Assembly (NCBI GenBank): GCA_005883305.1
Contig: VBAC01000001.1
Span: forward strand, 1,488,001-1,552,000
Reading direction: 5' to 3'
Length of the DNA stretch: 64,000 nucleotides
Source of the DNA: Alphaproteobacteria bacterium
GTDB taxonomy: Bacteria; Pseudomonadota; Alphaproteobacteria; Sphingomonadales; Sphingomonadaceae
The translations under genes were made by a program, and so were the position numbers. This document shows positions 30,816 through 40,186 of the stretch, piece after piece. Below the pieces are notes generated by a model, which searched no databases, was not told where the DNA came from, and saw nothing but the letters and a program-made list of their open reading frames with translations. Within the stretch, counting starts at the first letter, position 1; every line of letters starts with the position of its first letter.

Positions 30816-31595
30816 ATGCTGTCACGCGCCTTCCTGGCCCTCGCCGGATTGCTCCTCCCCGCCGCTGCCTTGGCCCAGGACCCGCCGCAGGACCCGTCCT
30901 GTCCGCTCGGCGACATGGCGTCGGCGCGGCCGCCCGGATCGCTGTGCATCGGCCGGCTGACTCGCGGCTACGCCTTCGCCCTCGCCTACGATGCTGAGAT
31001 CCGTACTGTGCCGGCGCTCGAAGCGATTATGAGGGAGGAGGCGCGGCGCGCCGAAAGCTGGATCGCCGGGATCGCGCGGGATTGGGTGCGGGAACGCGAG
31101 CAGGCGGGCGCCGAGATCTTCCCGCTAAGCTATTCGGGCCTATGGTCGATCGACGCCGCCGCGCCCGATCTGGTCGCGGCGTCGGGCTCGATCCAGCATT
31201 ATACCGGCGGGGCGCACGGGGGGATCGAGTTCAAGACGATCCTGATCGACCGCCGCCGGGGCCGGCGGATCGCGCTCGCCGATCTGTTCACCGATCCCTC
31301 GCGCGCGTGGCCGCTCGTCCAGAACGGCTTCTGCGCCGCGCTCCGCCAAGAGATGGGCGAGCGGCGCGGCACAGACGAATCGGGCGCCGAATGTCCGGTC
31401 CCGGCGCAGCAGCCGATCACCTTGAAACTCGGGCCGGGCGGGCGGATCGACAGCTTCTACGCTTTGCTCAATCCCTATGTGGCCGGAAGCTGGGCGGAAG
31501 GACCCTACGATTTCGCCTTCCCGGTGACGGTGGAGCTGCTCGCACTCATCAAGCCGGAATATCGCGAGGCGTTCGCGGTTCGCGCCGCCGATTGA
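30816..31595 (+). CDS. exported DUF3298/DUF4163-like protein (second of pair)
   Basis: This 259-residue protein has a signal peptide (MLSRAFLALAGLLLPAAALA, mature QDPPQD) and the DUF3298 hallmark QHYTGGAHGGIEFKTILIDR, followed by RRIALADLFTDPSRAW and the C-terminal LLNPYVAGSWAEGPYDFAFP. The family includes the PdaC/RsiV-like accessory domain. It is paralogous to the gene 8 bp upstream, and both are probably co-expressed in the periplasm. Two cysteine pairs (PSCPLG/LCIG, NGFCAA/AECPVP) could form disulfides. Confidence 0.75.
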   Translation: MLSRAFLALAGLLLPAAALAQDPPQDPSCPLGDMASARPPGSLCIGRLTRGYAFALAYDAEIRTVPALEAIMREEARRAESWIAGIARDWVREREQAGAEIFPLSYSGLWSIDAAAPDLVAASGSIQHYTGGAHGGIEFKTILIDRRRGRRIALADLFTDPSRAWPLVQNGFCAALRQEMGERRGTDESGAECPVPAQQPITLKLGPGGRIDSFYALLNPYVAGSWAEGPYDFAFPVTVELLALIKPEYREAFAVRAAD

Positions 31596-31596
31596 A

Positions 31597-31732
31597 CTTT
31601 CCTCCCTGTCCGCACAGCGGATGGGGAGGGGGACCGCACGAAGTGCGGTGGAGGGGCTTCAGGCGCCGATGGCCCGTCCACCATGCGTCGCATGGTCCCC
31701 CTCCCCATGAGCTACGCTCACAGGGAGGAAAG
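31597..31732. repeat. long palindromic repeat with nested dyads
   Basis: ctttcctccctg at the left and cagggaggaaag at the right form outer arms; inside, gatggggagggggacc / ggtccccctccccat and gcacgaagtgc-type dyads are nested. It lies between convergent genes and contains no gene. Confidence 0.8.
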
Positions 31733-31740
31733 GGATTCAC

Positions 31741-32127
31741 TCACCCGCAATGGCTCGGCCGAGGCACCGGCTCGTTGCCGTTGCGCTGGCGCCAGACGCC
31801 GTCGGGCAGGCGGTAATATTGGCCGGGGCCGACTCGGCCGGAGAAGAGCTGGCAGGCGGTGGCCGCCGCGACCTCCTCGATCGTCGCCCCGCGCTGGGTG
31901 GCGAGCTGGGTATAGGCCGCGCGTCGCTGGATGTTGACCTGCTCCATTTGCGCGCGGACGTCGGCCGGCGCGGCGCCGACGAGGCCGAGATAGCCGTCGG
32001 ACTGCTCGCCGACCTGGCCCGAGGCGCGCAGCTGCCCGGCGGCGTCCTGCATGGCGTAGGCGCGCGTTACCGCGACCACGGCGATGCCGATGCCGGCGGC
32101 GATCAGCAATTTGGTTCGGCGGTTCAT
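31741..32127 (-). CDS. ydbL: YdbL family (DUF1318) periplasmic protein
   Basis: This 128-residue protein has a signal peptide (MNRRTKLLIAAGIGIAVVAV) and the DUF1318 pattern GQVGEQSDGYLGLV, then VNIQRRAAYTQLATQRGATI and the C-terminal PGQYYRLPDGVWRQR. In E. coli the corresponding YdbL works with YnbE and YdbH in outer-membrane lipid homeostasis. Its ATG overlaps the ynbE stop (ATGA), so all three genes form one coupled operon. Confidence 0.88.
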   Translation of the reverse strand: MNRRTKLLIAAGIGIAVVAVTRAYAMQDAAGQLRASGQVGEQSDGYLGLVGAAPADVRAQMEQVNIQRRAAYTQLATQRGATIEEVAAATACQLFSGRVGPGQYYRLPDGVWRQRNGNEPVPRPSHCG

Positions 32128-32312
32128 CAGAATACTCCCGGGTTGTTCTGGATCAGCTCCTGCGCGTCGCGCTGGAGCCTGACCACGACTTCCTGGCGGA
32201 TGGTAATGTTGAGGTTGATCTCGATCGGCCGCTCCGGCGCTGAGACGTTGACGCACCCGCCAAGCCCGGCCGCCGCGGCGATCACCGACAATCCTCCTCC
32301 GATCCGCTTCAT
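32127..32312 (-). CDS. ynbE: YnbE-like outer-membrane lipoprotein
   Basis: This lipoprotein of about 61 residues has a lipobox at AAAGLGGC followed by a short mature part VNVSAPERPIEINLNITIRQ and ending QELIQNNPGVF. YnbE is known as the outer-membrane anchor that pairs with the C-terminus of YdbH. The ATG at 32312 gives a normal signal peptide (MKRIGGGLSVIAAAAG); the ATG at 32363, which overlaps the ydbH stop as ATGA, would add 17 residues and is an alternative. Confidence 0.85.
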   Translation of the reverse strand: MKRIGGGLSVIAAAAGLGGCVNVSAPERPIEINLNITIRQEVVVRLQRDAQELIQNNPGVF

Positions 32313-32359
32313 TCCTTTCCGGCTCGCATCGCGGGCCCGGTTCGTCAAGCTTGGCAGGA

Positions 32360-35300
32360 TCATGGCTGAGGCTCGCTTTCGTGAGGCTGAACGTTGTTGT
32401 CAGGCTGTGTTTCAAGAAGCTGCGGGAGCGCGGCGCGGATCAGTTCGCTCGGATCCTCGAACGAGCGCGCCGTTGCGAGCAAGGCGCGGAAGCGGCCCTG
32501 GATGCGGATATTGAAGTGGAACGGGATTCGCGCGAGCTGGCCGAGCACCCGACCGACGACCATCGCCCTGATCCCGCCCGCGGGCTCGCGCGTGCCGGCG
32601 ACGTCGCGGGCGATGCCGTCGAGATTGACGTGGGTGATGAACTCCCCGTCGAGCGCGCCGTCCATGGTCAGATCGAGCCTGCTGTAGCGCATCGACTTCA
32701 GCGCATCGAAGGCGAGGATGCCGTAGGGGCCGAGATCGCGGTCGGAGAGCTCGCCGACATAGGAGAGGGTGCCGCCCTCGGGCCGGGCGACGAGGTGGCC
32801 GCCCACGATCCGTCCGCCCGCCTGGCTGAACTGCATGGGGACGATTCCGTCGAACGTGCCGGTGGCGGCAATGTTGCTGAATTCCATCTGCTGGATGAAG
32901 CGCGCCGCGTCGAGCCCCTCGACCCGGAAGGTGAGGTTCTTGGTCGATTCGCGGCTGAAATCGAGGATCGTCGGCTCCAGCGTGAGCGTGCCGCCGGCGA
33001 ACGGCCAGCGCCCGCTCTCGACCGCTACATGGTAGTTCGGCTGGAGCTGGTAGCGGACCACGCCGTCATAGACATCGATGCCCGGCTGAATCAGGCGCAC
33101 CCGCGCCTCCTGGTGGGGGGCGCTGGCGAGGCCGAGCAGGTCGGTGAAATCGATCGTCGTCGACAGCCCCTCCACCGGCCCGAACGGCGCCGCCAGGTTC
33201 ATGTTCGACGTCGAGAATTGGCCGGAGCTGCGCGAGCCGCGCGAATCCCATTCGATCCGTCCCTGTCCGGAGACGCTGCCATCCACCAGGGCGACGACGC
33301 CGACGGTGTAGGGGGTGAGCGCCTCGGGCTGGAATTGCGGCGTGAAGCGCAGATCGGACACGTCGAGCAGGGCCCGCCCGGCGCCGCTGGCGAGATCGTG
33401 GTCGATCGTGGCCAAAGCAACGCGCGTACCGCTTTGGGGATGGGCCAGGGTCCCCGTCACATGGAGCCGGTTGCCCGCGAGGGTCAGGCGCACGTCGTCG
33501 CTGCGCAGCGGATGGAAGCGAAGCGGCTCCGCCGTGTCGAGAGCCGCGAGCCGGCCGTTCGCGGAGAGGGTCCCGCCGCGCAGCCGCCAATCGCCCTGCG
33601 CTTCGCGAACCTCGATCGCAACGCCCGCCAGCGCGCCGGAAAGGCCGGCGAAGCGCCCCGCCATGCCGCCAGGGACGAAGCGCCCGGTGAGGCTGGCGGC
33701 CTCGAAACGGCTTATGCGCATGATCCAGCCGGCGCGCACGGTCAGGCCCGCCGCGGCAAAGCCGCCCGCGTCGATCCGAAACCGGCTGGCGGCGAGCGCG
33801 ATCGGGACGCCGCCCATACGCCCGGCGAGGCGAGGCCCCCGGAGCTCCGCCCCGAAATGGATGCCGCCGCCATCGCTCCACAGCAGCGCGCGGCCGGTGG
33901 GGCAGATCGGCAGGCGGCTCGGGCCTATCGCCAGCCCTTGGAGCTGCAAGGCCTGGAAAGAGGCGGTAACGCAGCGCTCGCCGAGAGCGAAGCCGCCGCG
34001 TCCAAATCGCCCGGTCAGCGGAAGCCTGAGGCCACGGACGCGGCCATCCCCGAGCGGCCCGTCGACGAGCGCGGTGGTTCGGAAGGTGGTGGTCCCGCCG
34101 CCGGTGGTGAACGCAATTTCGCCCAACGCCAGCCGCGCGCCGCCAGCGGACATTGGGGCGATTTGCCCCGCGCCGATCACCACGCCATCGGAGCCGCCGG
34201 CGAACGCCAGTCTCGTGTCGGGGAATCCTCCGCCGGTCAGAGTGAAGTCGCGGTCCAGCTGTAGCGCCCCGCTCGGCCAGGCATAGCTCAACGCCGCGCC
34301 GCCCGGGGCGGTCAGGCGCGCGCCGCTGCGACTCGCAACGTCGATCGACGCCAGCCGCAACGAGCCGCCGCCTGAACCCGTATCCAGCAGGAGAAGGGCT
34401 TCACCCTCGGCGCCGCCGCGCCCTGCATTCAGCACGGCCCGAGCGAGCGCCTCGCCAATCGGGCCGAGCGGCGTGCCGCGCGCCCCACGCAGCCCGGAGG
34501 TGATCGAGGCCAGCGCCGGCTCGGCCACCCGCAGCCCGTGGACGGCGAGGGTGGCCTCCATCGCGAACTGGTTGCGGCGGGCGGCGAGATCGTAGCGTCC
34601 GGCGACGGCGGCGCTCGTGCTTCGCAGCATGCCCAGTGCTGCGGCACCGGTGTCGATCGAGAAATCGCCGCGGGTCCGGTCGGCCGTCCCGTCGAAGCCA
34701 ACTCGACCTTCAATGCCTGCGACGATCTGCGTGCCCGCGCGCAGGTTGGCGATGCGGGTCGCGGCAATGCCGCGCCAGCGGTCCAGGGCCGGCGAGAGCT
34801 GCGCGCCCAGCGCGAAGAGCGGCCGCTCGGCGGTGAAGCCGCCGCCGCAAGCGAGTCGCCGGATTGCGGCCGGTCCGTTCACCTGCGGCCGCTCGTTCTC
34901 GACGCGCAGGCGGAGGCGGGCGACGAGGCCGTCCAGCCTGCACGTGCCCAGACGAAGCTCGCGGGAGGCGAGCGCAATGCCGCCGATGAAACCGTCCGCC
35001 AGATTGCCCCGGCCGGCAAAGCCGATGGCGAGCCGCCCGGCGGGCGTGGCGAGATCAAGCGCCGCGTCTTTCAGGTCGAGACGCTGGTCGGGCAGGCGGA
35101 ATGGCTGCCCGCTCGGCGGCGGAAGCAGCTTATCGACTTCGCCGAGCGTAAGCCGCCCGTTCTCGATCCGGCCGTGCAGGCGCACCCCTCGCGCGGTGAT
35201 CAGGCCGATCCGCGGCCCTGTGAGCCCGATGAGCACCTGCACCTCGACTCGCCGGGCGGTGAGATCGGGACGGCGCGGGTCGCCGAGCGCGAGATTTTCG

Positions 35301-35515
35301 AAGATTTGAGTGCCGAGCCCGATCCGCCTGATCTCGTAGGTCGCGCGCACGCCGCGGGCGCGCAACTCGGCCTCGATATAGCGGGTGGCGAGGTCCTCAC
35401 GCATCGGCCAGACGATGGCGAAGGCGAGGACGAGGAGAAGCGCCAGCCCGAGCAGGGCGATGCCGAGCCTCCGCGGCCAGCGCCGCTTCCGCACCACTTC
35501 AGTCGCTTCATCCAC
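32360..35515 (-). CDS. ydbH: YdbH-type intermembrane lipid-transport protein (AsmA-like)
   Basis: This 1051-residue protein has an N-terminal membrane anchor (RRLGIALLGLALLLVLAFAI) and a long periplasmic beta-rich body with repeated short strands, typical of YdbH/AsmA-like proteins that bridge the inner and outer membranes. The C-terminal region keeps YdbH-like blocks (GRIEWDSRGSRSSGQFSTSN, then GPVEGLSTTIDFTDLLGL, and IVPMQFSQAGGRIVGGHLVA). It heads the ydbH-ynbE-ydbL operon. Together they probably move phospholipid between membranes. It is longer than E. coli YdbH (about 880). Confidence 0.88.
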   Translation of the reverse strand: MDEATEVVRKRRWPRRLGIALLGLALLLVLAFAIVWPMREDLATRYIEAELRARGVRATYEIRRIGLGTQIFENLALGDPRRPDLTARRVEVQVLIGLTGPRIGLITARGVRLHGRIENGRLTLGEVDKLLPPPSGQPFRLPDQRLDLKDAALDLATPAGRLAIGFAGRGNLADGFIGGIALASRELRLGTCRLDGLVARLRLRVENERPQVNGPAAIRRLACGGGFTAERPLFALGAQLSPALDRWRGIAATRIANLRAGTQIVAGIEGRVGFDGTADRTRGDFSIDTGAAALGMLRSTSAAVAGRYDLAARRNQFAMEATLAVHGLRVAEPALASITSGLRGARGTPLGPIGEALARAVLNAGRGGAEGEALLLLDTGSGGGSLRLASIDVASRSGARLTAPGGAALSYAWPSGALQLDRDFTLTGGGFPDTRLAFAGGSDGVVIGAGQIAPMSAGGARLALGEIAFTTGGGTTTFRTTALVDGPLGDGRVRGLRLPLTGRFGRGGFALGERCVTASFQALQLQGLAIGPSRLPICPTGRALLWSDGGGIHFGAELRGPRLAGRMGGVPIALAASRFRIDAGGFAAAGLTVRAGWIMRISRFEAASLTGRFVPGGMAGRFAGLSGALAGVAIEVREAQGDWRLRGGTLSANGRLAALDTAEPLRFHPLRSDDVRLTLAGNRLHVTGTLAHPQSGTRVALATIDHDLASGAGRALLDVSDLRFTPQFQPEALTPYTVGVVALVDGSVSGQGRIEWDSRGSRSSGQFSTSNMNLAAPFGPVEGLSTTIDFTDLLGLASAPHQEARVRLIQPGIDVYDGVVRYQLQPNYHVAVESGRWPFAGGTLTLEPTILDFSRESTKNLTFRVEGLDAARFIQQMEFSNIAATGTFDGIVPMQFSQAGGRIVGGHLVARPEGGTLSYVGELSDRDLGPYGILAFDALKSMRYSRLDLTMDGALDGEFITHVNLDGIARDVAGTREPAGGIRAMVVGRVLGQLARIPFHFNIRIQGRFRALLATARSFEDPSELIRAALPQLLETQPDNNVQPHESEPQP

Positions 35516-35556
35516 GCCGTTTGCCTAACCGGACGGCCCGTTTTAATCCATTGCCG

Positions 35557-36243
35557 ATGGCCGACGACGCCTCGATCGACGGCGCGGGACACCGCGCACG
35601 CCTCCGCCAGCGCCTGTTCGTGGGCGGACCGGATGCTTTGCTCGACCATGAGATCGTCGAATATCTGCTCGGCCTGTCGATCAAGCGGATGGACACCAAG
35701 CCGATCGCCAAGCGGCTGATCGCCCAGTTCGGCGGCTTCGGCGGGCTGCTCGCCGCCGATCCGCATGCGCTCGAGCGGGTCGGCAAGCTCGGCGAGACGA
35801 CCGTCGCCGCGCTCAAGATCGTCCAGGCCGCGTCGCTGAGGCTGCTCGAGGAGCAGATCAAGGAGCGGCCGGTGCTCGGCTCGTGGCAGGCCCTGCTCGA
35901 TTACCTGCGCGCCGACATGGCGCATGAGCCGATCGAGCGGGTGCGCGTGCTGTTTCTCAATTCGAAGAACGTGCTGATCGCCAACGAGACGATGTGGGAA
36001 GGCTCGGTCGACGAATCGGCGGTCTACATCCGCGAAATCATGCGCCGCGCTCTCGACCTTCACGCCACCGCGATCATCGTCGTCCACAACCATCCGTCGG
36101 GCGACCCCTCGCCGAGCCAGCAGGATATCCGGCTGACCCGCGACCTCGCCGCCGCCGGCCGCAACCTCAACGTCACGCTCCACGACCATGTGATCATCGC
36201 CGCATCCGGCCATTCGAGCCTGAAAGGACTCGGCCTGATCTAG
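35557..36243 (+). CDS. radC: RadC/YicR family JAB-domain protein
   Basis: This 228-residue protein has an N-terminal helix-hairpin-helix-like part (FGGFGGLLAADPHALERVGK) and a C-terminal JAB/MPN domain with the JAMM metal motif HNHPSGDPSPSQQD, preceded by Glu in LHATAIIVV. RadC proteins have an uncertain DNA-associated role despite the historical repair name. The ATG at 35557 (MADDASIDGAGHRARLRQRL) matches family N-termini. It is divergent from ydbH. Confidence 0.92.
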   Translation: MADDASIDGAGHRARLRQRLFVGGPDALLDHEIVEYLLGLSIKRMDTKPIAKRLIAQFGGFGGLLAADPHALERVGKLGETTVAALKIVQAASLRLLEEQIKERPVLGSWQALLDYLRADMAHEPIERVRVLFLNSKNVLIANETMWEGSVDESAVYIREIMRRALDLHATAIIVVHNHPSGDPSPSQQDIRLTRDLAAAGRNLNVTLHDHVIIAASGHSSLKGLGLI

Positions 36244-36734
36244 TCGGCCGGTGCTGCGGAGACCCGAACGAACCTCGGCCGTTCGGCCACCGGCCGCCAG
36301 CTGTCGCCGCTGCGAATTTCCTGGCTGACGACATAGGCATCGTCACCGTCGCGCGTCCAGGTGCCCCGCATCTGCGTCGGCGGGTCCGCCAGGGGAATGC
36401 TTAGCTCGAAGGCGAGTCCCTGCGGGGCGGGCGCGGCCGTCCCGCGGATGATCAGCCCTTGCGACTGGTAATAGTCGAACCGGATCTGGCGCGCGCCCGA
36501 ATCCCAGCGATAGATCGTCTCTCCCGCATAATCGGCGCCCGTCAGGCGATGGCGGTCTCTCACGAACCGCCCGCCGTACATGCTGGTGAAGCAATGGGTG
36601 TCGGTCACGTGACCGTTTCCCATGGTCGTGCGCCAGCAGGAGCCGACGAGAAAGGCGAGAGGCTGAAGCTCGGGCGCGAGCGTTTGCGCCGGAGCGGGCT
36701 GGGCAGCGAGGAGGAGGAAGCCGAGTGCGATCAT
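36240..36734 (-). CDS. exported hypothetical protein, DUF1579-like
   Basis: This 164-residue protein has a signal peptide (MIALGFLLLAAQPAPAQ) and a beta-rich domain of calycin-like pattern (LQPLAFLVGSCWRTTMGNGH, then SMYGGRFVRDRHRLTG, then ETIYRWDSGARQIRFDYYQS). The ATG at 36734 starts the signal peptide; the upstream 12 residues are probably untranslated. It meets radC convergently with a 4-bp overlap. Likely periplasmic; function unknown. Confidence 0.7.
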   Translation of the reverse strand: MIALGFLLLAAQPAPAQTLAPELQPLAFLVGSCWRTTMGNGHVTDTHCFTSMYGGRFVRDRHRLTGADYAGETIYRWDSGARQIRFDYYQSQGLIIRGTAAPAPQGLAFELSIPLADPPTQMRGTWTRDGDDAYVVSQEIRSGDSWRPVAERPRFVRVSAAPAD

Positions 36735-36805
36735 ATCGAAGGCTTGCCTGACGGGGCCTCGGTCCGTCAAGTTGCGCGTCCCCGGCGCGGTTGCTAGGCG
36801 GCCTC

Positions 36806-38116
36806 ATGGTTCCCCGCTACGCCCGCCCCGCGATGACCGCCCTTTGGGAACCGGAGGCGCGTTTCCGCATCTGGTTCGAAATCGAGGCGCACGCGACCGA
36901 CGCTCTGGCGGAACTCGGCGTGGTGCCGAAGGAGGCGGCAAAGGCGCTTTGGGACTGGTGGGCGACCGATCCGGCGATCGACGTGCCGGCGATCGACGCG
37001 ATCGAGGCGGTCACCAGGCACGACGTGATCGCCTTCCTCACCTGGGTCGCGGATCAGGTCGGCGAGCAGGCGCGCTTCATGCACCAGGGGATGACCAGCT
37101 CCGACGTGCTCGACACCTGCCTCGCGGTGCAGCTGTCGCGCGCCGCCGACATATTGATCGCGGATCTCGACGCGCTGCTCGAAGTGCTGAAGCGGCGCGC
37201 GTTCGAGCACAAGCTGACGCCGACGATCGGCCGCAGCCACGGCATCCATGCCGAGCCCGTCACCTTCGGCCTCAAGCTCGCGCAGGCCTATGCCGAGTTC
37301 GCCCGCAATCGCGCCCGTCTGCTCGCGGCGCGAGCCGACATCGCCACCTGCGCCATCTCCGGCGCGGTCGGCACCTTCGCCAACATCGATCCCAGGGTTG
37401 AGGCCTATGTCGCTCGGAAAATGGGCCTGACCGTCGAACCCGTCTCGACCCAAGTGATCCCGCGCGATCGTCACGCGATGTTCTTCGCGACCCTCGGCGT
37501 GATCGCCTCCTCGGTCGAGCGGCTGGCGACCGAGATCCGGCATTTGCAGCGGACCGAGGTGCTGGAGGCCGAGGAATATTTCGCGCCGGGCCAGAAGGGC
37601 AGCAGCGCGATGCCGCACAAGCGCAACCCTGTGCTGACCGAGAATCTGACGGGCCTCGCGCGGATGGTCCGCGCCGCGGTGACTCCGGCGCTCGAAAACG
37701 TCGCCTTGTGGCACGAGCGCGACATCAGCCACTCCTCGGTCGAGCGCTTCATCGGCCCGGACTCCACGATCACCCTCGATTTCGCGCTCGCCCGCCTCAC
37801 CGGCGTGGTCGACAAATTGCTCGTCTATCCCGAGCGCATGCAGAAGAATCTCGACCGGATGGGCGGCCTCGTCCACTCCCAGCGCGTCCTGCTTGCGCTG
37901 ACCCAAGCCGGCGCCAGTCGCGAGGATTCCTACCGCCTCGTCCAGCGCAACGCGATGAAGGTCTGGGAATCGGACGGGCGATTGTCGCTGCTGGAGCTGC
38001 TCAAGGACGACCCGGAGGTCACCGCTTTGCTCCCGCCCGCCGAGATCGAGGCCAATTTCGACCTCGATTATCACTACAAACACGTCGACACGATCTTCGC
38101 GCGCGTTTTCGGCTGA
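36806..38116 (+). CDS. purB: adenylosuccinate lyase
   Basis: This 436-residue enzyme catalyses two fumarate-releasing steps of purine synthesis, from SAICAR and adenylosuccinate. Signatures are MVPRYARPAMTALWEPEARF, then MTSSDVLDTCLAVQL, catalytic-site GRSHGIHAEPVTFGLK and the fumarase/aspartase signature GQKGSSAMPHKRNPVLTEN. The start at 36806 matches the family N-terminus. Length is normal for the bacterial 430-aa class. Confidence 0.96.
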   Translation: MVPRYARPAMTALWEPEARFRIWFEIEAHATDALAELGVVPKEAAKALWDWWATDPAIDVPAIDAIEAVTRHDVIAFLTWVADQVGEQARFMHQGMTSSDVLDTCLAVQLSRAADILIADLDALLEVLKRRAFEHKLTPTIGRSHGIHAEPVTFGLKLAQAYAEFARNRARLLAARADIATCAISGAVGTFANIDPRVEAYVARKMGLTVEPVSTQVIPRDRHAMFFATLGVIASSVERLATEIRHLQRTEVLEAEEYFAPGQKGSSAMPHKRNPVLTENLTGLARMVRAAVTPALENVALWHERDISHSSVERFIGPDSTITLDFALARLTGVVDKLLVYPERMQKNLDRMGGLVHSQRVLLALTQAGASREDSYRLVQRNAMKVWESDGRLSLLELLKDDPEVTALLPPAEIEANFDLDYHYKHVDTIFARVFG

Positions 38117-38128
38117 CCGCCCCCTTGT

Positions 38129-39148
38129 TTAGCTCGCCAGCCCGGTCACCATCAGGCCGCGAAGGTCCGGAAGCGCGAAACTGGTCTTTCCGTCGCCGCC
38201 ATAGATGGTGCCGATCAGATCGAAGAGCGGCTCGTTGGCCGAGACTTGCCACAGCGAGCCGTCGCAAAGCGCCCAGCCCGCAGGCACCTGCGCGCCGCCA
38301 TAAGCGATGATTTGGCCGAGAAACTGGCCGGTGTCGGGAAAGGCTCCTGAACCGGAGCTCGGCGGAACGGGCCCTTCGATCGAAATCAGATAATTGACGC
38401 CGAGACCCGGTATCGGCCCGGCGATCTGCTGGCCGAGCGCCACCGGTGCCCGGCCCGGGCCCTGACCCGCGCCGACCGGGGCGGCGCCATTGAGATCGGG
38501 CAGCATGAAGTCGAGCCCGGCGCTGCCGCCGAAGGCCGTGCCGATCGCTTCATAGAGCGGGACCCACTGAGCGACCGCCAGCGTGCTGCCGTCGCAAAAA
38601 GCCCAGCCGTCCGGCGCGTAATTGCCGCCGAACATGGCGAGCGTGCCCGGTTCCGGTGCGAGCGTCGAGGGTCCGGTCGAGATCAGCCACGTCAGGCCCA
38701 AAGTGCCCTGCCCGAAGCTTCCGACCTGCTGCGGCTCGCCGATCGCGGCCCGGCCGACGAGATTGGGAATGCCGAACGTCCTGATCGCGTCGCCGCCGAA
38801 CGAGGTTCCGAACACCGAGAACAGAGCTTGATTGCTCGGCGGATTGCTGAGCTGCAGGACCTGCCCTTCCGCGCGCGGCGCGCCGAAAGCGGGGCTGAGG
38901 CCCGCGAAGGTCTGGACCATGGCCAGGGTGAAATAGGCATTGGTGCCGCCGTCGCCTCGGGTCGGAAACTCGCCGGAAAGGGCAACGAGCTGCGGCATCG
39001 CCTTTGTCGTCGGGCCCGGCGCCGGCCTGAAGGCGTCGACATCGGGTTCCTGCGTCCCGGGGCCTGGTGCCGGATGCGCTTCGGGCTCAGGGCTGCCCAA
39101 GCCGAGCAAGCGCTGCAGGCTGCGGAGGAACGCGCGAATCGAGGCCAT
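38129..39148 (-). CDS. phage tail-collar domain protein
   Basis: This 339-residue protein contains repeated tail-collar modules of the microcystin-dependent-protein type: GTLAMFGGNYAPDGWAFCDG followed by PLYEAIGTAFGG and DFMLPDLNG, and a second unit GQIIAYGGAQVPAGWALCDG, PLFDLIGTIYGG, TSFALPDLRG. A more diverged first unit covers residues about 70-170. Such proteins can be phage tail tips or free-standing secreted surface proteins. No phage gene surrounds it. There is no classical signal peptide. Confidence 0.8.
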   Translation of the reverse strand: MASIRAFLRSLQRLLGLGSPEPEAHPAPGPGTQEPDVDAFRPAPGPTTKAMPQLVALSGEFPTRGDGGTNAYFTLAMVQTFAGLSPAFGAPRAEGQVLQLSNPPSNQALFSVFGTSFGGDAIRTFGIPNLVGRAAIGEPQQVGSFGQGTLGLTWLISTGPSTLAPEPGTLAMFGGNYAPDGWAFCDGSTLAVAQWVPLYEAIGTAFGGSAGLDFMLPDLNGAAPVGAGQGPGRAPVALGQQIAGPIPGLGVNYLISIEGPVPPSSGSGAFPDTGQFLGQIIAYGGAQVPAGWALCDGSLWQVSANEPLFDLIGTIYGGDGKTSFALPDLRGLMVTGLAS

Positions 39149-39216
39149 GTCGGAGTTCTCCCACGGAGGATGCGCCGGTCCGTTTAACCTATGATAGGAG
39201 GATTGCGTGCGAAGGG

Positions 39217-40122
39217 CTAGCGGCGCTCCTCGCCGATCCCCCCATGGTCGCGCATCAGGCTTCGGTAAACCGTCTCGGTGAACGAGGCGCCGGTGATGAA
39301 GTCGCCCGGGTGGGCATAGGCGTCGGCATGGCCCTCGGCCTTGAGCTGATCGAGCGTGCGCCCGGCCGCGATTCCCTGGCCGACGCGATTGCGGACGTGG
39401 ATCAGCATGTCGCGGAAGCGCTCGAGATCGGCTTTGTGCCCGATCGGGCCATGGCCGGGGATCACGACTGTGCGCTCATCCGCCAACTCGATCCCCTGCG
39501 CTACTCCGGCGATCATCCCGTCGATCGATCCGCCCGAATCGAGATCGATGAACGGCAGCATCCCGTTCCAGAAGACGTCGCCCATGTGAAGCACGTTCGC
39601 GTGGGTGAAATAGACCAAGGCGTCGCCGTCGGTATGGGCGTTGGCGACATGGACCACGCGCAAATCGTCGCCGTTCAGGTGGAACGTGACGCCCTCGGCG
39701 AAGGTCACGACCGGCAGCGCGCCCGAGGGCGACGGCTGAACGATCTCGCCGCGCACCAGCTGCTCGGCCGACATCCGCCGGCGGACATTGTCGTGGGCGA
39801 CGATCACCGCCCCGGTGCGCGCGACATTCTCGTTCCCGCCGGTATGATCGCCGTGCCAGTGGGTGTTGATGACGAAGCGCACCGGATCGGGGTCGAGCGT
39901 CCGGATCGCGGCGAGGATCCGCTCCGTCAGCGGCGCATATTGATCGTCGATGATGATGTTGCCGTCCGCGCCGTAGGAGAGGCCGATATTGCCGCCCCGG
40001 CCGAACAGCACGGCGACTCCGGGCGCGACCCGCTCGACCCGGATCTGGACGTTCTCCATAGTGCTCGTCTGGGCGGCGGCTGGCGCGGCGAGGGCGAGCA
40101 GCAGTGCGGCGGCGGCTTTCAT
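39217..40122 (-). CDS. exported metallo-beta-lactamase-fold hydrolase
   Basis: This 301-residue protein has a signal peptide (MKAAAALLLALAAPAAAQ) and the MBL metal site FVINTHWHGDHTGGNE (HxHxDH), then ANAHTDGDALVYF and VVIPGHGPIG. It resembles subclass B3-like or quorum-quenching-type hydrolases as commonly annotated in sphingomonads; the substrate is uncertain. The ATG at 40122 is preferred because GGGGG precedes it by 6 nt. Confidence 0.85.
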   Translation of the reverse strand: MKAAAALLLALAAPAAAQTSTMENVQIRVERVAPGVAVLFGRGGNIGLSYGADGNIIIDDQYAPLTERILAAIRTLDPDPVRFVINTHWHGDHTGGNENVARTGAVIVAHDNVRRRMSAEQLVRGEIVQPSPSGALPVVTFAEGVTFHLNGDDLRVVHVANAHTDGDALVYFTHANVLHMGDVFWNGMLPFIDLDSGGSIDGMIAGVAQGIELADERTVVIPGHGPIGHKADLERFRDMLIHVRNRVGQGIAAGRTLDQLKAEGHADAYAHPGDFITGASFTETVYRSLMRDHGGIGEERR

Positions 40123-40186
40123 CGGCATCCCCCTTTTGCGCGATGGATTAGGCCTTATGTCGGGCCTCTGTCGAGGGAGCAGCCGA

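Noticed and set aside
32351-34264. 637-codon plus-strand frame opposite ydbH
   Set aside because: Antisense shadow of the YdbH gene; no domain or start context.
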